Positions 1 to 7,957 of a stretch of DNA of 29,272 bases are shown here, one piece after another. Made by a program: the position numbers and the translations under genes. This DNA is from CAYRUP01 sp964489265 (GTDB taxonomy: Bacteria > Pseudomonadota > Gammaproteobacteria > DSM-16500). The stretch covers positions 1-29,272 of the forward strand of contig CAZAXX010000027.1 in the NCBI GenBank assembly GCA_964489265.1, in the 5' to 3' direction. The notes beneath the pieces were generated by a model that saw nothing but the letters and a program-made list of their open reading frames with translations, had not been told where the DNA came from and made no database searches. The stretch's first letter is position 1; every line of letters begins with the position of its first letter.

Positions 1-14
1 CCCTGTATGTTTGT

Positions 15-32
15 GGCCGGGGTGTCCGCACC
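15..32. repeat. Dispersed repeat relic (edge copy 1)
   Basis: The stretch GCCGGGGTGTCCGCACC resembles, in inverted orientation, GGGGCGGACCCCGGC near the right edge of the window (29252-29266). The match allows one inserted base and one substitution. Both lie outside coding sequence. This suggests a dispersed genomic repeat with copies at both edges. Positions 1-86 hold nothing else I can recognise. Confidence 0.35.
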
Positions 33-86
33 TACCCTTTCACCAAAATTGACCAAAACACTCTCTTACCAGTTTTCTTTACTCTG

Positions 87-404
87 TTAACTCAATATTT
101 CTCGACGCAGTAAAATTCCGTCGATAAAGATGAACATGGCGGGTTGGGTCCCGCCATAAACTAATTTGGTCAGCTTCACATATTTTTGCTCGACATTCGT
201 TATCTGCAAATTATTTACTTTGCCCACGTCGTTGGACAGCGTGACCAATTCAACACTAGATTCGCGTGACTCGGGCGCACCACACTGACTCAGCACATCT
301 TCTAGCTTATCGCCCACTTCAATCGTGTTGAAATTGGCAGGACACATCATAGAAAAACACGTCGTCGATAAAACACATAAACTAATTAACAATAGATATT
401 TCAT
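87..404 (-). CDS. Small secreted protein, DUF2845-like
   Basis: A 105-residue protein with a clear Sec signal peptide (residues 1-18, ending near CFS). The mature part has two Cys (CPAN... and ...SQCGAPES) and the motif VGDKLEDVLSQCGAPE, typical of small periplasmic DUF2845-like proteins whose N-terminus resembles the SmpA/BamE-type 'G.s..dV...lG.P' turn. The C-terminal half (TNVEQKYVKLTKLVYGG) looks like a beta-rich domain. It lies 14 bases downstream of the lipoprotein gene at 419-817 on the same strand, so the two are probably co-transcribed. An AGAGAG stretch precedes the ATG. The function is unknown. The family call is from memory of the motif and is moderate. Confidence 0.6.
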   Translation of the reverse strand: MKYLLLISLCVLSTTCFSMMCPANFNTIEVGDKLEDVLSQCGAPESRESSVELVTLSNDVGKVNNLQITNVEQKYVKLTKLVYGGTQPAMFIFIDGILLRREILS

Positions 405-418
405 CCTTGAAATCTCTC

Positions 419-817
419 TTAATTGTTTTCGCCTGCATCATCAGGAACAACTCGTGTGTTGTTACCGTAAATAACGAGAATATGTTGTTTCGTTTTCAAA
501 CGGACGTCTTCTGTCTGCACAACAGAAATAATCGTACCGCTATTTAATCTGATGACATATTCATAACCCGTTGAACGCACGAGAGCATTGTCTGCGCCAG
601 CAGGTGGTGTATTATCAGAAGGTGCAGCAAGATTTTCTGCGGATTTAATGTGAATGTTCACTGGACGTTTTGAAATGATAACACCAGGAACTACTTTTTT
701 AATTTTACCAACTTCCGATGCATCATAGTCGCCAGGCGCAACATCTTTACTGCCACAAGCGCTTAACAACAAAGAAAAAATGACGACCAAACAACTCATT
801 ATATTTTTGTGCTTCAT
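419..817 (-). CDS. SlyB-like outer membrane lipoprotein lacking the glycine zipper
   Basis: A 132-residue lipoprotein. The signal peptide ends in a lipobox LSAC, with lipidated Cys21. The following text (GDYDASEVGKIKKVVPGVI...RPVNI) and the C-terminal GYEYVIRLNSGTIISVVQ match the two conserved ends of SlyB/PcP-type 17-kDa lipoproteins, which are outer-membrane lipoproteins. In normal SlyB a glycine-zipper segment of roughly 40-50 residues lies between these blocks. Here it is replaced by a short Pro/Ala/Asp-rich linker (about residues 60-80), so the membrane-inserting part is missing. A GGATC ribosome binding site precedes the ATG. A possible promoter (TTGATT, 16 bases, TATTTA on the minus strand) lies in the divergent region 818-925. 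Probably transcribed with the gene at 87-404. Confidence 0.65.
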   Translation of the reverse strand: MKHKNIMSCLVVIFSLLLSACGSKDVAPGDYDASEVGKIKKVVPGVIISKRPVNIHIKSAENLAAPSDNTPPAGADNALVRSTGYEYVIRLNSGTIISVVQTEDVRLKTKQHILVIYGNNTRVVPDDAGENN

Positions 818-924
818 AATGTAAGATCCAATTTAAATAGAGAATTCTCGATTCTAATCAAGCCACCCTCGAAACACAAACCAAATTAATTACTTGCAAT
901 AACACCCTCACTCACTCAAACTAA

Positions 925-943
925 AATGATAATTATTCTCATT
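925..943 (+). promoter_or_regulatory. Putative Fur box
   Basis: TGATAATTATTCTCA at 927-941 matches the 7-1-7 Fur consensus TGATAATNATTATCA with a single mismatch. The extended palindrome AATGA-N9-TCATT runs from 925 to 943. It sits directly upstream of the ribosome binding site (AAGGA, 944-948) of the gene starting at 959. It contains GATAAT, which could serve as the -10 element, so Fur binding would block initiation. Confidence 0.65.
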
Positions 944-958
944 AAGGATTATAACTAC

Positions 959-2788
959 ATGAAACTAAAGGAAATTGCCCTTAAATCGACTTGGTGGGTT
1001 TTAACAGCCTTAGCTACTTTTTCCGTTGGCATTTTGGCTTCTTCCGGCGCTTTATTGTTTTCTTCTTCTTTTTTGTGGTGTCTTGTCGCATTTATTTTAG
1101 CAGGCGCTTATGAAAGCCAGGTGAATGGCGAGGGAATCCAAGGTGCATTCGACAGAATGTCTGATAAAAATTACTTACGTCTTGGCATAGTTGAACGACA
1201 CCTTGATGAACTATTGCCGCAAAACAAAAATAATTTGTTTTTCACCGAGTACAAAGCACAAAAAAATTATATTGCCGAATTAACAGACTATATCGATAAA
1301 TTAAATCACCAGAAAGCATCGTATTTATATTTAATTGAAAGAGAGAAACGTAATGAAATTAGTTTATTAATTAAGAAAAAAAAGCAGGAACTTAAAAAAG
1401 AAAAAAAACGTTTGCGCAAGATGGGGCTGTTTTACTTAAAAAATTTGGAGCCGCAGTGGGATGGCGAACCCACAGCAATGGAACAAGCCGCCTATGATTT
1501 AGCAGATGGCAGCCGAGAAGAATTGTTGCAGGAAATGAAGCGCAAAGCTTCCCTCATTAAATTTAGCTGGTTGTTAGCGACAGGTGCTGGCATTAGCTCA
1601 GGCCTTGCTACACTCAGTGCGATTAAAACAGGCATTATTGCTTTTTCATTTTTAAGTGTGATACCAGGCGGCGCTCTTATCGGATTATGTGTTGCTGCTG
1701 CGATTGGTTATACCTTACTGGTTTATCGCAGTATGTCTGACATGATTCAGACATACAACAAACGCGAACAAAGTTTTTTTAGTCGACGCGTCAACGAAAA
1801 AGGTGAACCAGAATCACGCGCTTTTCATGTGTTGCGTTGCGTCGGTGCTGCACTTGCAATTGGTCTGGGAATTTTTGCAACGTTTACCACCGCAGGCACT
1901 TGGTGGTATGCCGCGAAACAAGGCGCTGCTATTGTGGGGTTTGCAGAAACAGCTGCGAGTGTCGTGCGTAGCGTGTCAATTTCATTGATGGTCGTACCCA
2001 CTTTTATTTTTAATACACATAATTCAGTTGAGTCTGTCGATAAAATTAGTCGCAGTAATTATTTAAAAATCCTGATCGATGCGAAAGATTCGATTGTCCA
2101 TGCATACAGAAATGAAAACATAATTCGTTTTCTAAACCCTTTCCGAGCCGCGGAAAAAATAGTAACGATACTATCTAAATCAATCTTGTGCGCACACACT
2201 ATCAGCATCGGACTCAGCGCTGATCGCGTTGAAGCGATCCCTGCCGCCGCGTCCACCTCCCTTAATGCGGGCAATGAATTATTGACTGATTTAAATTTCA
2301 TGCCTGATGCAAAAAAAGAAAAATCACATCATTCCATTTTTTTAAAAGCGTTATTTTTACCTATCGTAATTACGGTTACCACACTGAAAGTTTTTTCAGC
2401 TTGCTGGGATTATGTTTTTTCTAGTCCGCGTGATTTAAAATCTTCTTTCAAAAAAATGTTTTGCACAACCGCTGGAATTCTTGAGCCAGTTGAACCTGTA
2501 AAACCCGTATTATCACCAGAGTGGCGCAAGCAAGAACTCATAGAAACATGCGACAAAGAAAAATCACGATTACTTAATTTGTCATTGCCAAAGGCGAATG
2601 CACTATTAACGATGCGCCGCGTTATTACGGACAGCAAGGCTGCTGAGTTAAGCAGGCCATTGCTTGAAGCCGAAGCAGTTCCACTGGCAACAAATCGATA
2701 TAGTTACTGGAAGCAAAAAGTGACGAAATCACAGAGAAAAATGGATCTTGCTTTAGACAATTATTTCGGTCCGAAAATTCGCGCCTAA
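959..2788 (+). CDS. Large multi-pass membrane protein, likely iron-regulated; function unknown
   Basis: About 609 residues from the ATG at 959. That start is chosen because TAAGGA lies 10 bases upstream; the in-frame ATG at 926 would place the Fur box inside the gene and has no ribosome binding site. Hydrophobic stretches lie at about residues 12-51, 203-258, 292-355 and 460-486, giving perhaps 6-8 membrane passes. A very basic, probably helical block of Lys/Glu/Arg occupies about 130-155, and the C-terminus is Lys-rich and soluble. I do not recognise a family. The preceding Fur box argues for expression under iron limitation. In Legionella the Fur-regulated, multi-pass Dot/Icm effector MavN transports iron across the vacuole; similarity to it is only by analogy. 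The next gene (2840) is 51 bases downstream. Confidence 0.8.
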   Translation: MKLKEIALKSTWWVLTALATFSVGILASSGALLFSSSFLWCLVAFILAGAYESQVNGEGIQGAFDRMSDKNYLRLGIVERHLDELLPQNKNNLFFTEYKAQKNYIAELTDYIDKLNHQKASYLYLIEREKRNEISLLIKKKKQELKKEKKRLRKMGLFYLKNLEPQWDGEPTAMEQAAYDLADGSREELLQEMKRKASLIKFSWLLATGAGISSGLATLSAIKTGIIAFSFLSVIPGGALIGLCVAAAIGYTLLVYRSMSDMIQTYNKREQSFFSRRVNEKGEPESRAFHVLRCVGAALAIGLGIFATFTTAGTWWYAAKQGAAIVGFAETAASVVRSVSISLMVVPTFIFNTHNSVESVDKISRSNYLKILIDAKDSIVHAYRNENIIRFLNPFRAAEKIVTILSKSILCAHTISIGLSADRVEAIPAAASTSLNAGNELLTDLNFMPDAKKEKSHHSIFLKALFLPIVITVTTLKVFSACWDYVFSSPRDLKSSFKKMFCTTAGILEPVEPVKPVLSPEWRKQELIETCDKEKSRLLNLSLPKANALLTMRRVITDSKAAELSRPLLEAEAVPLATNRYSYWKQKVTKSQRKMDLALDNYFGPKIRA

Positions 2789-2793
2789 GATTA

Positions 2794-2831
2794 CCTTAAG
2801 ATTTGAATGCTAATTTAATATCTTAAGGAGG
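2794..2831 (+). promoter_or_regulatory. Inverted repeat that can sequester the ribosome binding site of the 2840 gene
   Basis: A perfect 9-base inverted repeat, CCTTAAGAT (2794-2802) and ATCTTAAGG (2820-2828), is separated by 17 bases. The 3' arm overlaps the strong AAGGAGG ribosome binding site (2825-2831), 8 bases before the ATG. In mRNA the hairpin would cover half of the Shine-Dalgarno sequence. There is no U-tract, so a terminator is unlikely. A protein operator is an alternative. Confidence 0.5.
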
Positions 2832-2839
2832 ATTCTAAG

Positions 2840-3808
2840 ATGATGCGAACGCTTAGAACGGGTAGCAAACGATTTGCGAATTATTATCGGCCTTATCTAA
2901 CCTTCACTGACAAATTGAAACAAGAAGAACACAAAAAATTTCCTGACAAAAAACGTAACCGTCTTGACTACAAAGATAATTTCACTGCTGCAATTGAATT
3001 ACCTTATTCAAAAACAAAAATAGAATCTCTTAAAAATAATTCGAATGAACTGCTTACATTATCCAAAACAAATATTATCGAACATGCTAATCGTCGTGTT
3101 GATTTATTTTTTTATACGCTGCTTGCCTACTACAAAACTAATTTATTTCCTGTTTTAGGACATACTTATTTACAACACGGAAAAGGACGAAGCAACCAGC
3201 AAGACCAAACCATCACGCAAGCTTGCCACAGTAGTTTGACACCTTCTCTTATCGATGAAACAATTTTTCTTCCATCACTTAACACAAAAAAATATCGTGG
3301 TTTACTGGATGGCACTCATCTGATGGATAGCTTGAACTCGACAGTTGAGCTGCCTCCTTTTGTGAATGACTTAGATGATGAGATAGAAAATACGTATTTC
3401 GCCAGGCAAAAAAGCCTGGAAATACTTCATCAAGTTTCAGCGGGAAAAATAAATCCCATCCAGGGATTACAAGAATTTCTTCTGTTGCTGCGAGAAATTT
3501 TTCTTAAACTAGAATCGACTCTACCTGAAAATAATCATTCTTTATTGGTTCAACATTCTTTACTACATCATGCACCTGTGAATAAAACGTTGCTTCAATT
3601 TATTAAAGAGGGAACGCTTGAGAAAACATTTTCAGAAGAAAATTTGGGTGTGAAAGATTCTTATGTTCAATTGTTATTGCGATTAACGCCGCAGGAAAAA
3701 GAATTGTGTGAGAAAAGTGAAATCGATAAAGATAAAATTTATCTTGAAAAAATGGATGATATGCAAGGTGAAATTATGCATGCTAAAAGTGAATTACGGT
3801 GTAGATAA
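2840..3808 (+). CDS. Hypothetical soluble protein downstream of the Fur-box membrane protein
   Basis: 322 residues, no signal peptide and no membrane segment. The basic N-terminus (RTLRTGSKRFANYYR) is followed by a mostly helical, Leu-rich body. The C-terminal 60 residues are acidic and Glu-rich (KTFSEENLG..., TPQEKELCEKSE). Two adjacent ATGs (2840 and 2843) follow an excellent AAGGAGG site. No family recognised. It is 51 bases after the Fur-box gene with no terminator between, so the two probably form an iron-responsive unit. The translation start may be controlled by the inverted repeat just upstream. The Glu-rich tail is compatible with a Dot/Icm secretion signal, but that is only a weak hint. 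Confidence 0.75.
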   Translation: MMRTLRTGSKRFANYYRPYLTFTDKLKQEEHKKFPDKKRNRLDYKDNFTAAIELPYSKTKIESLKNNSNELLTLSKTNIIEHANRRVDLFFYTLLAYYKTNLFPVLGHTYLQHGKGRSNQQDQTITQACHSSLTPSLIDETIFLPSLNTKKYRGLLDGTHLMDSLNSTVELPPFVNDLDDEIENTYFARQKSLEILHQVSAGKINPIQGLQEFLLLLREIFLKLESTLPENNHSLLVQHSLLHHAPVNKTLLQFIKEGTLEKTFSEENLGVKDSYVQLLLRLTPQEKELCEKSEIDKDKIYLEKMDDMQGEIMHAKSELRCR

Positions 3809-3811
3809 AAT

Positions 3812-3836
3812 CGTCATCCCGCGACGCGGGATGACG
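3812..3836. terminator. Bidirectional hairpin between convergent genes
   Basis: A perfect 11-base stem, CGTCATCCCGC (3812-3822) and GCGGGATGACG (3826-3836), with a 3-base loop. It lies in the 39-base gap between the convergent genes ending at 3808 and 3848. Position and strength suggest a shared terminator, although T-tracts are poor. It may also be a copy of a genomic palindromic repeat. Confidence 0.55.
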
Positions 3837-3847
3837 CGGATGGCGCA

Positions 3848-4372
3848 CTAACCAAACGTATAACGCAATCCCAATGTCACCGGCACAATCGTCGCACCAG
3901 AAACCGGAATCACTGTTGCACCAAGTTCAGTTGAAAAATTAGGTGTGAAATTATAATCTATCCCCGCACCGAACGCAGGCGCTACGCGAGTTGTTGAACT
4001 GTGCATGCTCACCCAAAGAAAATCTAAATCAGTTCTCGCATGAACATAAGCAACGCCCAATTTCCCATAGACGCTAAAATTTGGCGTAACCGGTTTAATA
4101 CCTTTGATACTCAAGTCAACAATTTGTCCCGAGCCAAAAGCCTCAAAAAAACCCGTATAATTTGTTTCAACAGCAAAATTATTATTGATTCGATAGCCCA
4201 AGGTCATCGTCGCACCAGGATCAACACCCGTGCTGCCGCCACTAACGATACCAATCACAGATGTTGGGCCCACGCCAAGATAAACGCCGTTCGATGCGAT
4301 ACCTTGGTCAGCAAATGCATTACCACAAACCGCTGCGGATAAAACCAGAGTTGCTATGTTTAATTTATTCAT
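3848..4372 (-). CDS. Outer membrane beta-barrel protein
   Basis: 174 residues from the ATG at 4372. This start is chosen because GAGGAAG precedes it and the residues that follow form a clean signal peptide (MNKLNIATLVLSAAVCGNAFA, cleaved before DQG). The longer frame up to 4432 adds only an unlikely basic leader. The mature protein shows alternating beta strands with OmpA/OmpW-type patterns: VYLGVGPTS, GATMTLGYRINNNFAVETNYTG, YGKLGVAY, RVAPAFGAGIDYNFTPNFSTELG, and a terminal strand VTLGLRYTF-G. The barrel would have about 8 strands and sit in the outer membrane; whether it is a small porin or an adhesion/structural barrel cannot be told. The typical C-terminal aromatic residue is present but followed by one Gly. 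Convergent with the 2840 gene. Confidence 0.8.
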   Translation of the reverse strand: MNKLNIATLVLSAAVCGNAFADQGIASNGVYLGVGPTSVIGIVSGGSTGVDPGATMTLGYRINNNFAVETNYTGFFEAFGSGQIVDLSIKGIKPVTPNFSVYGKLGVAYVHARTDLDFLWVSMHSSTTRVAPAFGAGIDYNFTPNFSTELGATVIPVSGATIVPVTLGLRYTFG

Positions 4373-4458
4373 GCTTCCTCGCCTTATTTTTAATGTAAAA
4401 TAAAAACGCAAGGATACTTCGGTTTTATACATTTAGCAACGGTCTGTGTTATTTTAGA

Positions 4459-4953
4459 TCATTCAGCCACAACAACTTTATCAACAACCACATCATTAAC
4501 TGGTACGTCTTGATGCCCAGCACGCCGAGTTGTTGAAACCGATTTGATTTTTTCAACCACTTCCATTCCGGCAACGACTTTACCAAATACGCAATATCCC
4601 CAACCTTCGGTTGATTTAGATTTAAAGTTCAAGAAATCATTATCAGCCACATTGATAAAAAATTGCGAACCGGCCGAATGCGGATCGGATGTGCGCGCCA
4701 TCGCAACCGTGTATCGCTTGTTTGGCTGGGATTTATCTGCTTCATTATCAATTGTCTTCGCGTTTTTTTTCTGTTGCATATCCGGTTCGAAACCACCGCC
4801 CTGGATCATGAATCCATTGATAACTCGATGAAAGATAGTTCCATCATAAAAGCCACTTTTAGCCAGTTCCTGAAAATTCTCAGCTGTTTTTGGTGTGTTT
4901 TCAAAATCAAGTTCAAGGCTGATATCGCCATGATTCGTTTGTAAGATAATCAT
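4459..4953 (-). CDS. ppiB: Peptidyl-prolyl cis-trans isomerase B (cyclophilin)
   Basis: 164 residues from the ATG at 4953, which aligns with the usual PpiB start (MIILQTNHGDI...) and has GGGAA upstream; the ATG at 4968 would add five residues. Cyclophilins catalyse cis-trans isomerisation of prolyl bonds during folding. Seen motifs are FHRVINGFMIQGGG (catalytic Arg in FHRV), MARTSDPHSAGSQFFIN (active-site Gln/Phe), and WGYCVFGKVVAGMEVVEKI. There is no signal peptide, so it is the cytoplasmic form. Length and sequence are close to E. coli PpiB. A single-gene unit, divergent from the gene at 5058. Confidence 0.97.
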   Translation of the reverse strand: MIILQTNHGDISLELDFENTPKTAENFQELAKSGFYDGTIFHRVINGFMIQGGGFEPDMQQKKNAKTIDNEADKSQPNKRYTVAMARTSDPHSAGSQFFINVADNDFLNFKSKSTEGWGYCVFGKVVAGMEVVEKIKSVSTTRRAGHQDVPVNDVVVDKVVVAE

Positions 4954-5057
4954 TGGTAAAATTCCCATTATAAAATTGAGCCGGCTACACTACATGATTT
5001 TGCTGAAAATAAATAGTATGCTATCTATACTCATCGTATTTGTTAAAGGATATCGTC

Positions 5058-5588
5058 ATGGCCATGAATAGAAATTCTTTACTGTATATCGCGATTGCCA
5101 TTCCCATTCTCATGGTCACGATCACCGTCATTGGCGTGCGATTTTATCATGTCGATTTACAACCAAAATATAATTATCTCTATGCTGTTTTGGATAACAC
5201 CGACCCATATCAATGCGAGCAGCGTGTGACACAGGAAATCTATCCAAAACAAACCAACGAAGCATTCAAGCAACCCTGTAAAAAACCGAATTTTTATATT
5301 TATAATTTCAAGAATGACACCAGCACGCCAACTACATTAGAACAAGCCAAAAAACTTAATTTGTCTGATCCACAAAAAAATCCAACATCACCCGATGGTT
5401 TTCGGATGCAACGTTACTGTTCGACTTATCATGGCAGTTGGTGGTGGGATTTCAGCATGTTTGATGCGTGTGTTGTGAAAGATTCCACGCAGAAAAGATT
5501 AGTATTAAAAAAATATTCAGCTAACGATTCTTACACAAGACTAGTATTACTAGGATGGGTGCTTGAAACTCCCCTTAAAAAAAATTAA
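5058..5588 (+). CDS. Hypothetical membrane-anchored protein
   Basis: 176 residues from the ATG at 5058, preceded by AAAGGA at 9 bases; the upstream in-frame TTG at 5040 is less likely. One N-terminal transmembrane helix (about residues 6-30, LLYIAIAIPILMVTITVIGV) anchors a periplasmic domain. That domain has conserved-looking Cys pairs (YQCEQR, QPCKKP, RYCSTY, FDACVV), probably two disulfides, and a Trp-rich patch (GSWWWDFSMFDAC). I do not recognise a family. The next gene begins 12 bases downstream, so the two are co-transcribed and probably act together at the inner membrane. Confidence 0.75.
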   Translation: MAMNRNSLLYIAIAIPILMVTITVIGVRFYHVDLQPKYNYLYAVLDNTDPYQCEQRVTQEIYPKQTNEAFKQPCKKPNFYIYNFKNDTSTPTTLEQAKKLNLSDPQKNPTSPDGFRMQRYCSTYHGSWWWDFSMFDACVVKDSTQKRLVLKKYSANDSYTRLVLLGWVLETPLKKN

Positions 5589-5600
5589 GGAACCATTCAA

Positions 5601-6491
5601 ATGAGCGACAATAATTCTTCTAGCAATACCGTTTTAAAAATATTTAATTACATTGGCGGCAGTTTGATTTTTTTTGGTATTGCATTTTTTATTGGAATGA
5701 ATTGGTATTTATTAAATGACTTCGTTAGAATTTTTTCGACGCTGGGCTCTGCAATTGCAGCGTATATCGTTGGGGTTTTGTTGCATCTTAATCGAAAACA
5801 TGAAGCGGCAAGCTCCGCATTTTTTCTGATTTCTGCATTGGTATTCCCAGTGGGTATCTTGGTAACACTCGATATTTATGGAAGTACACATGACTTATTA
5901 AAAGCAAGCATCGTCGTATCTGGCACATGCTTTATTATTTATTTACTCAGCCAGTTATTATCGGCGCGCACTCTTTTTCTTTTATTTACCATTTTATTTG
6001 GATCCTCACTTTATTTTAATTTAATCGATTTTATCATGCGTTATTCGACCGTGATTTTTATGAATTTATACGAATATAATTTTATTGCCTTGGGAGTCAG
6101 CTATATTTTTCTCGGCTGTTTTTTGAAATACGGTCAACACAATATATTAACAGGGCCGCTTTATTTTTTTGGTGCACTTAGTATTTTAACTGCAACCTAT
6201 TGCTTAGGCGGATTTTTTCTTATGTCCTCGGGAATTTCGTTCTGGAAAATCTTTACTGCACTTTTAATTCTTGCATTTTTTTTCCTTTCAGTTCCATTCA
6301 AAAGCAAATCATTCCTTTATCTCGCCGCAATTTTCCTGGTCATTTACATTTTCGATATGTCATCCAAATTTGCTGACGTGTTTGGCGCATTTGGCTGGCC
6401 ATTGATACTTGTTTTCGCAGGGCTTTTACTGATGGTCATCGGCTATCTTGTTTTTAATTTGCGGAAAAAAATCAAAGGTGACAAAACATAG
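5601..6491 (+). CDS. Polytopic inner membrane protein, DUF2157-like N-terminus
   Basis: 296 residues with about ten predicted transmembrane helices. The first two (GGSLIFFGIAFFIGMNW ... RIFSTLGSAIAAYIVGVLL) resemble the DUF2157 domain of integral membrane proteins of unknown function. The C-terminus is short and basic (NLRKKIKGDKT). No transporter or enzymatic motif is visible. It starts 12 bases after the preceding membrane-anchored protein and shares its operon. Confidence 0.75.
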   Translation: MSDNNSSSNTVLKIFNYIGGSLIFFGIAFFIGMNWYLLNDFVRIFSTLGSAIAAYIVGVLLHLNRKHEAASSAFFLISALVFPVGILVTLDIYGSTHDLLKASIVVSGTCFIIYLLSQLLSARTLFLLFTILFGSSLYFNLIDFIMRYSTVIFMNLYEYNFIALGVSYIFLGCFLKYGQHNILTGPLYFFGALSILTATYCLGGFFLMSSGISFWKIFTALLILAFFFLSVPFKSKSFLYLAAIFLVIYIFDMSSKFADVFGAFGWPLILVFAGLLLMVIGYLVFNLRKKIKGDKT

Positions 6492-6505
6492 CACAATGCG
6501 TTCAG

Positions 6506-6514
6506 TGCTATAAT
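6506..6514 (+). promoter_or_regulatory. Extended -10 promoter
   Basis: TGCTATAAT is a perfect extended -10 element (TGnTATAAT), 64 bases before the start of the cysteine-rich protein. No convincing -35 is needed for such promoters, and none is seen. Confidence 0.6.
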
Positions 6515-6577
6515 GTAATCATTCATCACTCAGTGTGTTTTTATTGAAAATACCTTCACCTTTTAGAGGGATTGGAC

Positions 6578-6826
6578 ATGAAAACAAAACTTCTTATTTT
6601 TACCGCATTTTTAAGCCTCGCATTCAGTCAACTTGTATCAGCGCAATGTGCCACCTGCGTTACCCAAACAACTTGCCAAGGTGGTTCTTGCTATGCGGAT
6701 AATAATTGTGGTTATTTCTCAAATTGCATCTGCACTGACCCAACTTGTTACCGCTCAGGCTCTTGCTTGGACCAACGCGCTTGCTGTGAAGCGTTCGGCA
6801 ACCCCGGAGGCCGAATTGAACGTTAG
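6578..6826 (+). CDS. Small secreted cysteine-rich protein
   Basis: 82 residues from the ATG at 6578, with AGAGGG upstream; the frame opens at a TTG at 6572. A signal peptide (MKTKLLIFTAFLSLAFSQLVSA) is cleaved before QCATC. The mature chain of about 60 residues carries 11 Cys in spaced pairs (CATC, CQGGSC, C-x5-CxC, CYRSGSC, ACC), plus many Thr, Ser, Gly and Asn. Such density implies a disulfide-knotted or metal-binding exported peptide. No family recognised. The odd number of Cys allows a dimer or a modified thiol. It is followed after 8 bases by a carboxylate-amine ligase gene and shares its promoter. Confidence 0.7.
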   Translation: MKTKLLIFTAFLSLAFSQLVSAQCATCVTQTTCQGGSCYADNNCGYFSNCICTDPTCYRSGSCLDQRACCEAFGNPGGRIER

Positions 6827-6834
6827 AAAAAATT

Positions 6835-7953
6835 ATGTCTAAGCTTATTTTTTCTAAATCAGCGTCGCTTACATTAGGATTGGAATTGGAGTTACAACTC
6901 ATCAATCCTGAAAGTAAGCGACTTATTGCTGGCGCAAAAGATTTGATTCGCACTATTCGAAACAGCAAGTACAAAGATCAAATTAAACCTGAAGTCACCC
7001 AAGGCATGATTGAATTAAATTCATTAGTTCACAAAACACCACAAACGTTGCATGAAGAATTATTAACACTGTCCTCTTTCCTCGAAAAACAGGGAAAATT
7101 ACTCGACATCAAAATTTGCGGCGGTGGTTCACATCCTTTTCAAAATTGGAATGAAAATAAAATATTTCCCATTGCACGTTTTAAAAATTTGTCCTGGCAA
7201 TACCGTTATCTTTCAAAATGTTTTACAGTCTTTGCGTTGCATGTCCATGTCGGCTGTAAAAATAGCGACAATGCGCTTTATCTCACTCATTTATTTTCAC
7301 GTTATATTCCGCAATTTATTGCATTAAGTGCTTCTTCGCCTTTTTATGAAGGTGCAGATACCGGATTTAATTCATCGCGCTTAAATACGATGGGCTCATT
7401 CCCAACGAGTGGACATGCACCACCGAAAACGACCTGGAAAGATTTTTCTGCTTATTATTTTCAGCTGAGAAAACTGAAGATTATTCATAGCATGAAAGAT
7501 ATTTATTGGGACATACGCCCAAAACCTGCATTTGGTACTGTTGAAATTCGCATATTTGATACGCCACTCACATTGCATCATGCAACAACGATTGCGGCTT
7601 ATGTGCAAATGCTTGCGCAATTTCTTTTAGAGAATCGCGCCACTATCACAGAAGATATTTATCTTCCGTATTCTTACAATCGTTTTCAAGCGTGTCGTTT
7701 TGGTTTTGATGGACGGTTTATAAATCCTTTCACAAAAAAATCCTGCACAATTCAAGAAGATATTTTAGCAACTGTCGCGTTACTTAAACCACATGCCTAT
7801 GCTTTAAATACGACGCGCTATTTAAAAAAAATTCACACATGGGCCAAGAAAAAACACAATGATACGGTGTGGATTAAGAAAACGTTTGCGAAAAGTAATT
7901 CGCTAGAAAAGCTTGTGCAACGACAATGTGAATTGTGGTTTGAACAATTTTGA
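6835..7953 (+). CDS. Carboxylate-amine ligase, glutamate-cysteine ligase 2 (YbdK) family
   Basis: 372 residues, the family's usual length. GCS2 enzymes activate a carboxylate with ATP and join it to an amine; E. coli YbdK has weak gamma-glutamyl-cysteine ligase activity. Seen motifs are the metal-binding start LGLELELQLIN, the strand GMIELNS, GGGSHPFQNW, the strand HVHVGC, and the nucleotide-site signature VEIRIFDTPLT. It is cytoplasmic. It is translationally close (8 bases) to the secreted Cys-rich protein, a notable pairing because the classical amine substrate is cysteine. The true substrate cannot be read from sequence. The stop codon is followed within five bases by the PmrA box of the next gene. 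Confidence 0.88.
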   Translation: MSKLIFSKSASLTLGLELELQLINPESKRLIAGAKDLIRTIRNSKYKDQIKPEVTQGMIELNSLVHKTPQTLHEELLTLSSFLEKQGKLLDIKICGGGSHPFQNWNENKIFPIARFKNLSWQYRYLSKCFTVFALHVHVGCKNSDNALYLTHLFSRYIPQFIALSASSPFYEGADTGFNSSRLNTMGSFPTSGHAPPKTTWKDFSAYYFQLRKLKIIHSMKDIYWDIRPKPAFGTVEIRIFDTPLTLHHATTIAAYVQMLAQFLLENRATITEDIYLPYSYNRFQACRFGFDGRFINPFTKKSCTIQEDILATVALLKPHAYALNTTRYLKKIHTWAKKKHNDTVWIKKTFAKSNSLEKLVQRQCELWFEQF

Positions 7954-7957
7954 GGGG

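Noticed and set aside
2794..2828. CTTAAGAT/TTAA elements before the 2840 gene as a PmrA box
   Set aside because: TTAA cores are 19 and 8 bases apart, not 11; the inverted-repeat reading explains them better.
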